Assembly (NCBI GenBank): GCA_018645535.1
Contig: JABGWN010000029.1
Location: 1-7,624 of the forward strand
DNA length: 7,624 bases
Reading direction: 5' to 3'
From: Methanobacteriota archaeon
Lineage (GTDB): Archaea > Thermoplasmatota > Poseidoniia > Poseidoniales > Poseidoniaceae
Below are positions 1 to 6,036 of the stretch, in pieces (the stretch's first letter is position 1; each line of letters opens with the position of its first letter). The position numbers were made by a program, and so were the translations under genes. Below the pieces are notes generated by a model. The model did no database searches and had not been told where the DNA came from. It saw only the letters and a program-made list of their open reading frames with translations.

Positions 1-1
1 A

Positions 2-112
2 ATGATGTGGTACAACCTTTCGGTCTATGTGGGTCTATCATTTTTGATATCGAGTATATTTGCAATGATTCTTATTCGAACGGCAATGATGCCTGATAAA
101 TCGGACCTCTAA
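2..112 (+). CDS. C-terminal end of a probable membrane protein (5' partial), or a 36-aa single-helix protein
   Basis: An open frame enters at the left edge and ends at TAA 110-112. The visible 36 residues begin MMWYNLSVYVGLSF and continue with a hydrophobic stretch of about 20 residues (roughly 6-25), then a charged, polar end (RTAMMPDKSDL). That is the pattern of a final transmembrane helix with a short tail. Methionine codons at 2 and 5 could start a complete 36-residue membrane peptide, but the gene touches the edge, so the tail of a longer upstream protein is more likely. No family can be named from this fragment. It is on the same strand as purB and ends 62 nt before it. Confidence 0.45.
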   Translation: MMWYNLSVYVGLSFLISSIFAMILIRTAMMPDKSDL

Positions 113-134
113 AGGAAGTATTTCCAAAAATGCT

Positions 135-166
135 CTCAAGTAAGGTTCATGAAGCCTCTTCTTGAG
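135..166 (+). promoter_or_regulatory. Possible hairpin in the purB leader
   Basis: CTCAAG (135-140) and CTTGAG (161-166) are perfect 6-bp inverted repeats around a 20-nt loop that could extend the stem imperfectly (AAGG at 142-145 against CCTCTT at 155-160). The element ends 8 nt before the purB ATG, in a leader with no recognisable Shine-Dalgarno sequence. A weaker near-palindrome, GGAAGTATTTCC, lies at 114-125 just after the upstream stop. There is no T-run after the hairpin, so a terminator is not favoured. Function is unknown; chance is possible. Confidence 0.2.
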
Positions 167-174
167 CGTGTCTT

Positions 175-1524
175 ATGGCGTTCTGTCCACTCGATTATCG
201 ATACGGCTGTCAAGAGTTCAAACACATCTGGTCAGAGCTTGGCCGTCATGAACGCCAATTGGAAGTTGAACGTGCACTCATATGGGCTCACATGCAACTC
301 GGAAGAGTCTCTCAAACTGATTATGAAATCGTAAAGTCAATAGCCAATCCAACATCAGTCACAAAGGAAAGAGTTTCAGAGATTGAAGCAGAAACACGGC
401 ATGATATCATGGCGTTAACAAAAGCCATGGCTGAAGCCGCAGGAGAAGCAGGTTGGTGCATCCACCTTGGTGCGACTTCAAACGACATTGTGGATACAGC
501 GGTTGCGCTTCAACTCCGTGATAGTATTGTTATGCTAAGAGAACAATTATGCCTACTCATTGGTGTTTGTGCAGATGTCGCAGAACGCGAACGAGATACT
601 GTTATGCTCGGTAGAACTCACGGACAAGCTGCAGTTCCAATCACCTTCGGCCTCAAAGCAGCAGTCTGGCTTGATGAATTGAGGAGACAACTGGTAAGAC
701 TTGATGAATCGACACCTCGTATTGCAGTTGGTAAATTCCTGGGAGCAGTCGGAACAGGTGCTGCTCAGGGTGAAAATGCACGTGAATTACAACGATTGAT
801 TCTAACACACTTAGGACTTGGTGTTCCTTTAGCAACAACTCAAGTCGTTGGTAGAGATCGATATATCGAATACGTATCTTGGCTTGCTAATGTAGCTACA
901 TCTTGTGAGAAGATTCTCCAGGAGATACGAAACCTACAACGCTCTGAATTACAAGAAGCCGGTGAAGGATTTGATGTCGAGAAACAAGTAGGATCCTCAA
1001 CGATGGCGCACAAGAAGAATCCAATCAAGTCTGAAAACGCATCAGGATTGGCACGAATTGTCCGTTCATTCATCATTCCAACCTATGAAAATGCATTACT
1101 TTGGCACGAAAGAGATCTTGCAAATTCGAGCAGTGAGCGATTTACTCTATCTCATGGATCTGCTTTGTGTGAAGATGTCATTGCCAAAACGCGAGATGTA
1201 TTGACCAATATGTGGGTCGATGCTGAACGATGTATGGAGAATATCAAATCACAGCGAGGATTGGTTATGGCTGAAAAGGTAATGATCGATTTAGTCGACC
1301 ACGGTATTGCTCGAGATGAAGCACATGAGATTCTTCGTGAAGCGTCGTTTACCGCTGTTGCAAACAAAGAGGAACTCATCGATGTTTGCAGTCGAACACC
1401 AGCGATTGTTGCTGCATTTAGTGCAGAAGAACTTGAAGCAATGTTTGATCCAGCAAATCACATCGGAGTTTCCGGAGAAATTGTCGATGAAGCAGTTGAA
1501 CTCGCCCGTAGTGCAATTCAATGA
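175..1524 (+). CDS. purB: Adenylosuccinate lyase PurB
   Basis: PurB removes fumarate from SAICAR to give AICAR and from adenylosuccinate to give AMP, so it acts twice in cytoplasmic purine synthesis. The 449-residue protein has the usual family length and is colinear with archaeal PurB from the N-terminal CPLDYRYG. Family motifs are present: HLGATSNDIVDT (97-108), GRTHGQ (146-151, with His149 the likely catalytic histidine), the fumarase/aspartase signature GSSTMAHKKNP (273-283, with the catalytic serine loop) and WHERDLANSS (310-319). The signature has Ala278 where the family usually has Pro. Start ATG 175 is chosen because the conserved DYRYG segment follows within a few residues; the nearby ATG at 149 is in another frame. 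No clear ribosome-binding site precedes it. The 3' end overlaps the convergent dph6 gene by 7 bp. Confidence 0.97.
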   Translation: MAFCPLDYRYGCQEFKHIWSELGRHERQLEVERALIWAHMQLGRVSQTDYEIVKSIANPTSVTKERVSEIEAETRHDIMALTKAMAEAAGEAGWCIHLGATSNDIVDTAVALQLRDSIVMLREQLCLLIGVCADVAERERDTVMLGRTHGQAAVPITFGLKAAVWLDELRRQLVRLDESTPRIAVGKFLGAVGTGAAQGENARELQRLILTHLGLGVPLATTQVVGRDRYIEYVSWLANVATSCEKILQEIRNLQRSELQEAGEGFDVEKQVGSSTMAHKKNPIKSENASGLARIVRSFIIPTYENALLWHERDLANSSSERFTLSHGSALCEDVIAKTRDVLTNMWVDAERCMENIKSQRGLVMAEKVMIDLVDHGIARDEAHEILREASFTAVANKEELIDVCSRTPAIVAAFSAEELEAMFDPANHIGVSGEIVDEAVELARSAIQ

Positions 1525-2174
1525 ACCTTCGTTATTGTGAACACACCACGTATTGAATCAAAAGAAGCAGTCCCTACAACCTTCAAAGTATGTGGTAAAT
1601 GGGGGCCTGCAACAACGAAGGTTTCGTATTCACCACCTTCCCCATCAACATTAAATCTGTATTTTTCAGAGAGTAATTTGAGTTCTCTGACATTTTCTAA
1701 ATCCAATACTCTTCCAAGCCATTGACCATCCAAACCTTCACAAGAAACTGAATTTATCATAATCTTAAAACCATTTTCAATCATACCGTGGAGATGAGTA
1801 TACGGATCTTGATGCCAAAGAGGTGAGAATGAATGGATTCCAAGCCGGTGAGCCATGTTCTCAAGTTTCACCTTTTGGAAATCGCTACGTAATGCACCAC
1901 TAACGATAGCATCAAGATCCAATTCATCCAAAACAACCTCTAAACTTGAAATTTCATCGTCAACTGAGCCTGATGCCTTAACTGAATACCAATCAACTTG
2001 GGCTGCGATTGCTTGTTGTTCGACCCATTTTGTGGATGGGACCTGAAACATATGGGAATCCCCGTCTTGAATTCGGACAGTGACTAACGCCACCACATCC
2101 CAGCCTCGGCATTGTGCCCACCACCATGCTGCGGAAGAATCCTTACCACCTGAAGAGAGGACGGCTATGCGCAT
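1518..2174 (-). CDS. dph6: Diphthine--ammonia ligase (ATP pyrophosphatase family)
   Basis: Dph6 performs the last step of diphthamide synthesis: ATP-dependent amidation of diphthine on the conserved histidine of elongation factor 2. The 218-residue length is typical of the archaeal single-domain form (ATP_bind_4 / MJ0570 family). The PP-loop ATP site is SSGGKDSS (7-14). The family segment GALRSDFQKVKLENMAHRLGI lies near 93-113, followed by the FSPLWHQDP region (116-124) and the diagnostic GEGGEYETFV (178-187). An unusual WWW (17-19) follows the PP-loop. The ATG (complement of 2172-2174) sits four residues before the first beta strand, as expected. The gene runs opposite to both neighbours: tail-to-tail with purB (7-bp overlap) and head-to-head with psmA across 141 bp. 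The eukaryotic C-terminal extension of Dph6 is absent, as is normal in archaea. Confidence 0.93.
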   Translation of the reverse strand: MRIAVLSSGGKDSSAAWWWAQCRGWDVVALVTVRIQDGDSHMFQVPSTKWVEQQAIAAQVDWYSVKASGSVDDEISSLEVVLDELDLDAIVSGALRSDFQKVKLENMAHRLGIHSFSPLWHQDPYTHLHGMIENGFKIMINSVSCEGLDGQWLGRVLDLENVRELKLLSEKYRFNVDGEGGEYETFVVAGPHLPHTLKVVGTASFDSIRGVFTITKVH

Positions 2175-2315
2175 GTCTGGGCGTACAAGTTCAACTTCAT
2201 GAGATTAAGGGAGACAAAGCCAAGTGTTCAAATGGGTCGTGTTCTTGGTTGAACTCAAGGGTCGCCTACCCGCACCCTCATAAAGCGTCGACGACGAGAA
2301 GGAAATGGTGAGATA
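2175..2315. promoter_or_regulatory. Divergent dph6/psmA intergenic promoter region with repeated GTTCAA motifs
   Basis: This 141-bp spacer must carry promoters for dph6 (leftward) and the psmA superoperon (rightward). A weak TATA-like CATAAAG at 2279-2285 would place a psmA transcript start near 2305, leaving a short leader. I see no strong TATA box for dph6. GTTCAA occurs three times, at 2189-2194, 2226-2231 and inverted (TTGAAC) at 2249-2254. The last two form an inverted repeat with a 17-nt spacer. The first lies in the odd palindrome AAGTT-C-AACTT (2187-2197), just upstream of the dph6 start. CTTG/CAAG (2244-2247/2256-2259) could form a small hairpin. Promoter presence is inferred from gene orientation; exact elements are uncertain. 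Confidence 0.4.
2307..2312 (+). promoter_or_regulatory. Ribosome-binding site of psmA
   Basis: GGTGAG at 2307-2312 matches the archaeal anti-Shine-Dalgarno complement GGAGGTGAT in five positions and ends 3 nt before ATG 2316. It supports ATG 2316 as the start and shows that the superoperon's first gene has a leader and is not leaderless. Confidence 0.6.
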
Positions 2316-3038
2316 ATGCAACCAAGTGGAAGAGGATACGATCACGGAATTACGACATTCAGCCCAGACGGAAGATTATTCCAAGTTGAATATGCGCGTG
2401 AATCTGTAAAAAGAGGAACAACAACCGCTGGCCTGAAATTCAAAGAAGGTGTCGTTCTAGTCTGCGATAAGAGAATTGCTTCCCGCCTTATCATTCCAGA
2501 ATCAATCGAGAAGATGTTCAAAATCGATGAGCATATTGGCGTTGCAACATCAGGACTTGTAGCAGATGCTCGACAACTCGTGGCTCGTGCCCGTGTTGAA
2601 TCACAAATTAACAGAATCACTTATGCAGATACTGTTCCAGTCGATGTACTGGTCAAGAAACTGTGTGACTTCAAGCAATCATTCACACAATACGGAGGCT
2701 CACGGCCTTTCGGAACTGCACTTCTCATTGGTGGCGTTGACGATGAAGGAATTCACCTCTATGAAACAGATCCATCTGGTGCTTACCAATCATACCATGC
2801 AGGTGCAATTGGCAGCAACAGGAACACAGTTATCGAATACTTCGAAAAGAACTGGAAGGCTGGCATGACACTCAATGCTGCTATGAAGATGGGATTAGAA
2901 GCGCTTCGCTCTGCAAACGACACTGAACTCAACCGTGAAGCTGTTGAAGTCGTCGTCATTGACGGAGACGGATACAGAATCCTTGACCGTGGCGAAGTTA
3001 CAAAGCAACTTGACAGACTCAAGCCACTTGAAGACTGA
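2316..3038 (+). CDS. psmA: 20S proteasome alpha subunit
   Basis: PsmA forms the outer heptameric rings of the 20S proteasome, gates substrate entry and docks ATPases such as PAN or Cdc48. The 240-residue protein opens with the alpha-type signature YDHGITTFSPDGRLFQVEYA (8-27), the N-terminal H0 helix and gate that beta subunits lack. Residues 8-66 align without gaps to Thermoplasma acidophilum PsmA (recalled), placing Arg28, Gly34 and Lys66 at the same numbers; Lys66 is the pocket residue that binds the C-terminal HbYX motif of the ATPases. TSGLVADAR (78-86) and TQYGGSRPFG (124-133) are further family motifs. There is no catalytic N-terminal threonine, as expected for alpha. It is the first gene of the superoperon, and no beta subunit is in the window. 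The start is supported by GGTGAG just upstream and by alignment of residue 8. Confidence 0.98.
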   Translation: MQPSGRGYDHGITTFSPDGRLFQVEYARESVKRGTTTAGLKFKEGVVLVCDKRIASRLIIPESIEKMFKIDEHIGVATSGLVADARQLVARARVESQINRITYADTVPVDVLVKKLCDFKQSFTQYGGSRPFGTALLIGGVDDEGIHLYETDPSGAYQSYHAGAIGSNRNTVIEYFEKNWKAGMTLNAAMKMGLEALRSANDTELNREAVEVVVIDGDGYRILDRGEVTKQLDRLKPLED

Positions 3039-3079
3039 AAACAGGTAGGTTCATTGGGACCTTGCTCCATCGAGTAACT

Positions 3080-3084
3080 GGTGG
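3080..3084 (+). promoter_or_regulatory. Ribosome-binding site deciding the SBDS start
   Basis: GGTGG at 3080-3084 lies 4 nt before ATG 3089, in the same arrangement as the psmA site. It favours ATG 3089 over the in-frame TTG at 3062, which would add nine non-conserved residues that overlap this site. Confidence 0.55.
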
Positions 3085-3088
3085 AACC

Positions 3089-3775
3089 ATGGTAAGCCTC
3101 GATAATTCCGTTCTTGCTCGTATTGAAAAAGGTGGGAAGCGCTACGAAGCACTTGTCGATCCTGACCGAATTGAAGAGTGGAAACTTGACCCATCCAAAT
3201 TCGATCTTGATGATGTTATGGCCATGGATGAAATATTTCATGATGCTCGAAGTGGTGAAAGACCGTCTGAAGAAATACTTCTGAAGACATTTGAGACACT
3301 CGATGTTGAAAAAATACTCATGATTATTCTCAAAAAAGGATCCATTCAACTCACAACTGCCCAACGAAAAGCACGTGTTGAAACAATGCGTCAACAAATC
3401 ATTCATCACATCCAAACACAAGCCATAGATCCTCGTTCAAAATCTCCTCACCCAAGGACTCGTATCGAACTAGCGTTGGAAGAATCGAAATACACTGTCG
3501 ATCCATTCAAACGTTTAGAAGACCAAGTGAAAGATGCTATCGCTAAACTAAAGCCACTGATACCTCTAAGTTTTGAATCTGTACGTTTGGCATTTCGCAT
3601 ACCAGGCTCCTCATACGGAAGTGTGAACAACCTCTTGAGGTCCTATCAAGAGAAAGAAGGATGGCTCGAAAATGGTGATTGGGCATGTGTGGTTGAGATA
3701 CCTGCTGGAATGAAAGGAGACATCATTGGTCAAGTTTTGAAGCGAGCATCAGAAGCTGAAGTCAAAGAATTGTAG
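3089..3775 (+). CDS. SBDS family ribosome maturation protein (Sdo1 homologue)
   Basis: SBDS proteins bind the large ribosomal subunit. In eukaryotes they work with an EF-2-like GTPase to release the anti-association factor eIF6; archaea have aIF6 and EF-2, so a related role is inferred. From ATG 3089 the protein has 228 residues, close to the archaeal norm. The N-terminal FYSH domain (about 1-88) has ARIEKGGKRYEALVDPD (10-26) and KKGSIQLT (82-89). The central helical domain contains the diagnostic AIDPRSKSPHPRTRIE (112-127) and VDPFK (137-141). The C-terminal ferredoxin-like domain begins near LKPLIPLSFE (154-163) and ends with CVVEIPAG (200-207). A longer reading from TTG 3062 adds nine residues with no family similarity and was not chosen. 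The gene starts 50 nt after psmA and ends 61 nt before rrp4; these are the loosest gaps in the operon. Confidence 0.95.
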   Translation: MVSLDNSVLARIEKGGKRYEALVDPDRIEEWKLDPSKFDLDDVMAMDEIFHDARSGERPSEEILLKTFETLDVEKILMIILKKGSIQLTTAQRKARVETMRQQIIHHIQTQAIDPRSKSPHPRTRIELALEESKYTVDPFKRLEDQVKDAIAKLKPLIPLSFESVRLAFRIPGSSYGSVNNLLRSYQEKEGWLENGDWACVVEIPAGMKGDIIGQVLKRASEAEVKEL

Positions 3776-3785
3776 CGCAGGCTTA

Positions 3786-3811
3786 GGGGTGTCCTTTATC
3801 ATGGGATGTCC
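3786..3811 (+). promoter_or_regulatory. Possible internal promoter/operator before rrp4 (direct repeats around a TATA-like core)
   Basis: In the 61-nt gap between SBDS and rrp4, GGGGTGTCC (3786-3794) and GGGATGTCC (3803-3811) are direct repeats matching 8 of 9 bases, 17 bp apart, flanking TTTATCA (3795-3801). The core RTGTCC recurs at 3837-3842, on the rrp4 start codon. A TATA-like element here would put a transcript start near 3822-3828, just before rrp4. This could be an internal promoter for the exosome genes, but the match is weak. Confidence 0.2.
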
Positions 3812-3824
3812 AGTGGGCGGGACT

Positions 3825-3830
3825 GGAGAG
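3825..3830 (+). promoter_or_regulatory. Ribosome-binding site deciding the rrp4 start
   Basis: GGAGAG at 3825-3830 is 6 nt before ATG 3837 (GGAG to ATG, 8 nt). Upstream in-frame GTG 3789 and ATG 3801 would make this sequence coding. The site supports ATG 3837. Confidence 0.65.
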
Positions 3831-3836
3831 AAAAGA

Positions 3837-4523
3837 ATGTCCGAAGGTCAAGTTGGCGCCGAGCAGCGCCTAGTGACCCCGGGAATGGTCATCGGACCAT
3901 CCACCGGGAAGCACGCAGGTTCTGGTGCAATAGCACAGAACGAAGAATTCATCGCAACCCGACTTGGGTGGCTTAACGAACAGAACGATGTCGTATCAGT
4001 TCGTCCAATTAACAGCGCATACATGCCACGATCTGGAGATCTGATTGTAGGCGTCGTTGCAGAAGTAAGAAACAACCTATGGTTCTTCGACGTGAACGGA
4101 CCATTCCAGGCACTCTTACCTATGTCTCTCGCTCCTTGGAAAGTTGAATTCGGATCAACCCGTCAACACCTTGGAATCGGAGATGCAGCACTTGCTCGTG
4201 TCCAAGAAGTCGATGAGGCCCACAACATGGTCCTTACAATGAAGGGCATTGGATTACGCAGACTTAACGAAGGTTGCGTTATCGCCATTCCAGTCAATCT
4301 CATCGATACACTCCGAGGAGATAACAATTCAATGGTTGGCAGAATCAGAGATTTAACAGATTGCCGAATTATCGTAGCAGATAACGGTAGAGTTTGGGTC
4401 CATGGAGATGCTGACAAGATGTTCACAGTACGTGGACTGATTCAAACACTGGTCGATGAAGGCCACATGAACAATTTCGAAGATGCAGTAAATGCGCTAG
4501 AACAACAACGAGGTGAAAACTAA
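3837..4523 (+). CDS. rrp4: Exosome complex RNA-binding protein Rrp4
   Basis: Rrp4 is one of the RNA-binding cap subunits on the Rrp41-Rrp42 hexamer of the archaeal exosome and feeds RNA into the central channel. From ATG 3837 it has 228 residues. The N-terminal domain opens with LVTPGMVIG (12-20). The S1 domain runs from about GDLIVGVVAEV (67-77) through LWFFDVNGP (81-89) to about 140. The KH-type domain covers about 142-205 and ends with NGRVWVHGD (183-191), close to the NGxxWxxG of archaeal Rrp4. The KH loop reads RGDNNSM (160-166), whereas most archaeal Rrp4 proteins have an intact IGKxGSM-like GxxG. An in-frame GTG at 3789 would add 16 residues that look unlike the family. The stop overlaps the rrp41 start (TAATG). 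Csl4, the alternative cap protein, is not in the window. Confidence 0.94.
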   Translation: MSEGQVGAEQRLVTPGMVIGPSTGKHAGSGAIAQNEEFIATRLGWLNEQNDVVSVRPINSAYMPRSGDLIVGVVAEVRNNLWFFDVNGPFQALLPMSLAPWKVEFGSTRQHLGIGDAALARVQEVDEAHNMVLTMKGIGLRRLNEGCVIAIPVNLIDTLRGDNNSMVGRIRDLTDCRIIVADNGRVWVHGDADKMFTVRGLIQTLVDEGHMNNFEDAVNALEQQRGEN

Positions 4524-5251
4524 TGGGAGGATATGGAGACGTCAAGCTATTGCGAGACGATGGAAAAAGACTAGACGGACGCACAGTAGATGAGATGCGT
4601 CCAGTATCGATTGAAGCGGGTGTATTACCTGCGGCTGATGGTTCAGCCATGGTAACCCATGGACTGAATGTTGCAGTTGCTGCAGTATATGGGCCGATGG
4701 AAGCACATCCACGTAAGATTCAACGACAAGATCGTGCAGTTATTGACGTACGATACAACATGGCCCCGTTCTCCACTGGAGACCGTATTAGACCTGGATT
4801 CAATCGACGCTCTCGAGAAATTTCCAAGGTAACAGCAGAAGCACTTGAGTCTGTTGTGCTTGTCGAACGTTACCCACGTTCAAAGATACGAGTTGAAATC
4901 GAAATTCTTGCTGCTGAAGCTGGAACTCGATGTGTCGGTATCACCGCAGCAGCAGTTGCACTCGCCGATGCAGGGATTCCAATGCGTGACATGATTGTCG
5001 GTGTTGCTTCAGGTAAAATCGAAGACACAGTTGTCCTCGATTTGGACAAAGCCGAAGACAATTATGGGCAAGCAGATTTGCCAGTTGGAATTCTACCAAA
5101 TACTGGAGAAATCGCATTCCTGCAAATGGATGGAGACCTTTCAATTGAAGAGTTCAATCTTGCAATGGAATACAATTTCAAAGCTGCATCTGAAATTCAT
5201 GTACTCATGGTTGATGCCCTTAAGCGTCGTTATGAACGAGGTGATAACTGA
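4523..5251 (+). CDS. rrp41: Exosome complex exonuclease Rrp41 (catalytic RNase PH-type subunit)
   Basis: Rrp41 is the catalytic subunit of the archaeal exosome. It degrades RNA from the 3' end using phosphate, and in reverse adds tails from nucleoside diphosphates. The 242-residue protein is a full-length RNase PH domain: RLDGRTVDEMRP (16-27), PRKIQRQDRAVIDVRY (63-78), the RNA/phosphate-binding arginines in NRRSREISK (94-102), AGTRCVGITAA (133-143) and the active-site loop EDNYGQADLP (178-187). Asp179 and Asp185 have the spacing of the catalytic Asp182/Asp188 pair of the Sulfolobus enzyme, so the subunit is predicted to be active. Translation is coupled to rrp4 by a TAATG overlap, with GAGGTGA (4510-4516) six nt upstream, inside the last rrp4 codons. 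It partners with Rrp42, encoded immediately downstream. Confidence 0.97.
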   Translation: MGGYGDVKLLRDDGKRLDGRTVDEMRPVSIEAGVLPAADGSAMVTHGLNVAVAAVYGPMEAHPRKIQRQDRAVIDVRYNMAPFSTGDRIRPGFNRRSREISKVTAEALESVVLVERYPRSKIRVEIEILAAEAGTRCVGITAAAVALADAGIPMRDMIVGVASGKIEDTVVLDLDKAEDNYGQADLPVGILPNTGEIAFLQMDGDLSIEEFNLAMEYNFKAASEIHVLMVDALKRRYERGDN

Positions 5252-6036
5252 TGGTTGAACTTGTACCTACACTCTTGCGCCAAGAACTTGAGAGACTTGC
5301 TGCTGATAATCAGCGAATTGATGGACGTGGACAATGGGACAGCAGAAATGTATCCCTTGAAGTCGACTGCCTCTACAATGCAGAAGGCTCTGCAAAGGTC
5401 GTTTGGGGAGACACCATCATCTATGCTGGCGTAAAATTCGAAATTAGAACTCCTTGGCCAGACCGACCAACACAAGGTTCCTTGATGTGCGGTGCTGAAC
5501 TACGACCTGTTGCTCACAGAAAGTACGAGCCAGGGCCACCATCACCTCAATCCATTGAATTAGGCCGAGTTGTCGACAGAGGAATCCGTGAATCTGGTTG
5601 TATCGATATGGAGAAACTCTGTATCGTTCCTGGTGAGAAAGTATGGGGCGTCATGATCGACATCCACGTACTCTCCGACGGTGGAAACATCTTCGATGCT
5701 GCTGGACTTGCTGCTATTGCGGCATTGCGAACCGCAGTTGTCCCTGCTGAACGATTTGATGTTGGCGAAGATCACCGATTGTTAGTCAACGGCTCACCAA
5801 TTATGGCATCGTTCACCCGAGCTGGTGGAAGATTCGTTTACGACCCATCCGAAGAAGAAGAATTGGGCGGAGACGAGCGAATCCATATCACTCTCGGTGA
5901 TGAAGGACACCTCCACTCCCTACAGAAGGGACTAAGAGGAGTGTTCACTCCGAGCGAATTTGCAGAGATTCTTGCGGTCGCAGAGCAGAAGTGTACTGAA
6001 CTACGAGAAATGGTTGCAGAAAAGGAGGGGAACTGA
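5251..6036 (+). CDS. rrp42: Exosome complex component Rrp42 (non-catalytic RNase PH-type subunit)
   Basis: Rrp42 pairs with Rrp41 to build the hexameric exosome ring. It lacks its own active site but helps bind RNA and shapes the catalytic pocket. The 261-residue length is normal. Visible motifs are QRIDGRGQWDSRNV (21-34), GSAKVVWGDT (46-55) and AGVKFEI (59-65), the Rrp42-type ELGRVVDRGIRESGCID (103-119), and FDAAGLAAIAALR (148-160). The RNase PH catalytic aspartate loop seen in Rrp41 is replaced by DPSEEEELGGDERI (198-211), typical of Rrp42. The start ATG overlaps the rrp41 stop (TGATG), with a near-perfect Shine-Dalgarno GAGGTGAT at 5238-5245, five nt upstream and inside the rrp41 C-terminus. 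Equal dosage with Rrp41 is expected from this coupling. Confidence 0.97.
   Translation: MVELVPTLLRQELERLAADNQRIDGRGQWDSRNVSLEVDCLYNAEGSAKVVWGDTIIYAGVKFEIRTPWPDRPTQGSLMCGAELRPVAHRKYEPGPPSPQSIELGRVVDRGIRESGCIDMEKLCIVPGEKVWGVMIDIHVLSDGGNIFDAAGLAAIAALRTAVVPAERFDVGEDHRLLVNGSPIMASFTRAGGRFVYDPSEEEELGGDERIHITLGDEGHLHSLQKGLRGVFTPSEFAEILAVAEQKCTELREMVAEKEGN
6024..6030 (+). promoter_or_regulatory. Ribosome-binding site supporting the TTG start of eL43
   Basis: GGAGGGG at 6024-6030 lies inside the last codons of rrp42, with GGAGG ending 8 nt before TTG 6037. This strong site makes the TTG credible; the next Met in the protein is at residue 95, far too late. Confidence 0.75.

Noticed and set aside
149..334. 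61-codon forward frame starting at ATG 149
   Set aside because: It overlaps the strongly conserved N-terminus of purB in another frame and shows no family pattern.
1518..2174. dph6 as another PP-loop enzyme (for example TilS or an NAD synthetase relative)
   Set aside because: GEGGEYETFV and the 218-residue single-domain layout are specific to the Dph6/MJ0570 family.
2241..2275. tRNA-like stem and loop in the dph6/psmA spacer
   Set aside because: CTTG/CAAG encloses an 8-nt loop, not a T-loop, and no acceptor stem or anticodon arm can be paired around it.
2114..2311. 65-codon forward frame between dph6 and psmA
   Set aside because: It overlaps the 5' end of dph6, where codon choice is explained by that gene, and has no recognisable domain; its end coincides with the psmA ribosome-binding site.
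3062..3088. TTG-started N-terminal extension of SBDS
   Set aside because: The nine extra residues do not fit the family, and GGTGG at 3080-3084 points to ATG 3089.
2783..3421. 212-codon reverse frame opposite psmA and SBDS
   Set aside because: It spans two certain genes and the gap between them on the other strand; its Ser/Phe/Cys-rich translation is typical of an antisense shadow.
3789..3836. GTG-started N-terminal extension of Rrp4
   Set aside because: The 16 extra residues do not resemble Rrp4, and GGAGAG at 3825-3830 is ideally spaced for ATG 3837.
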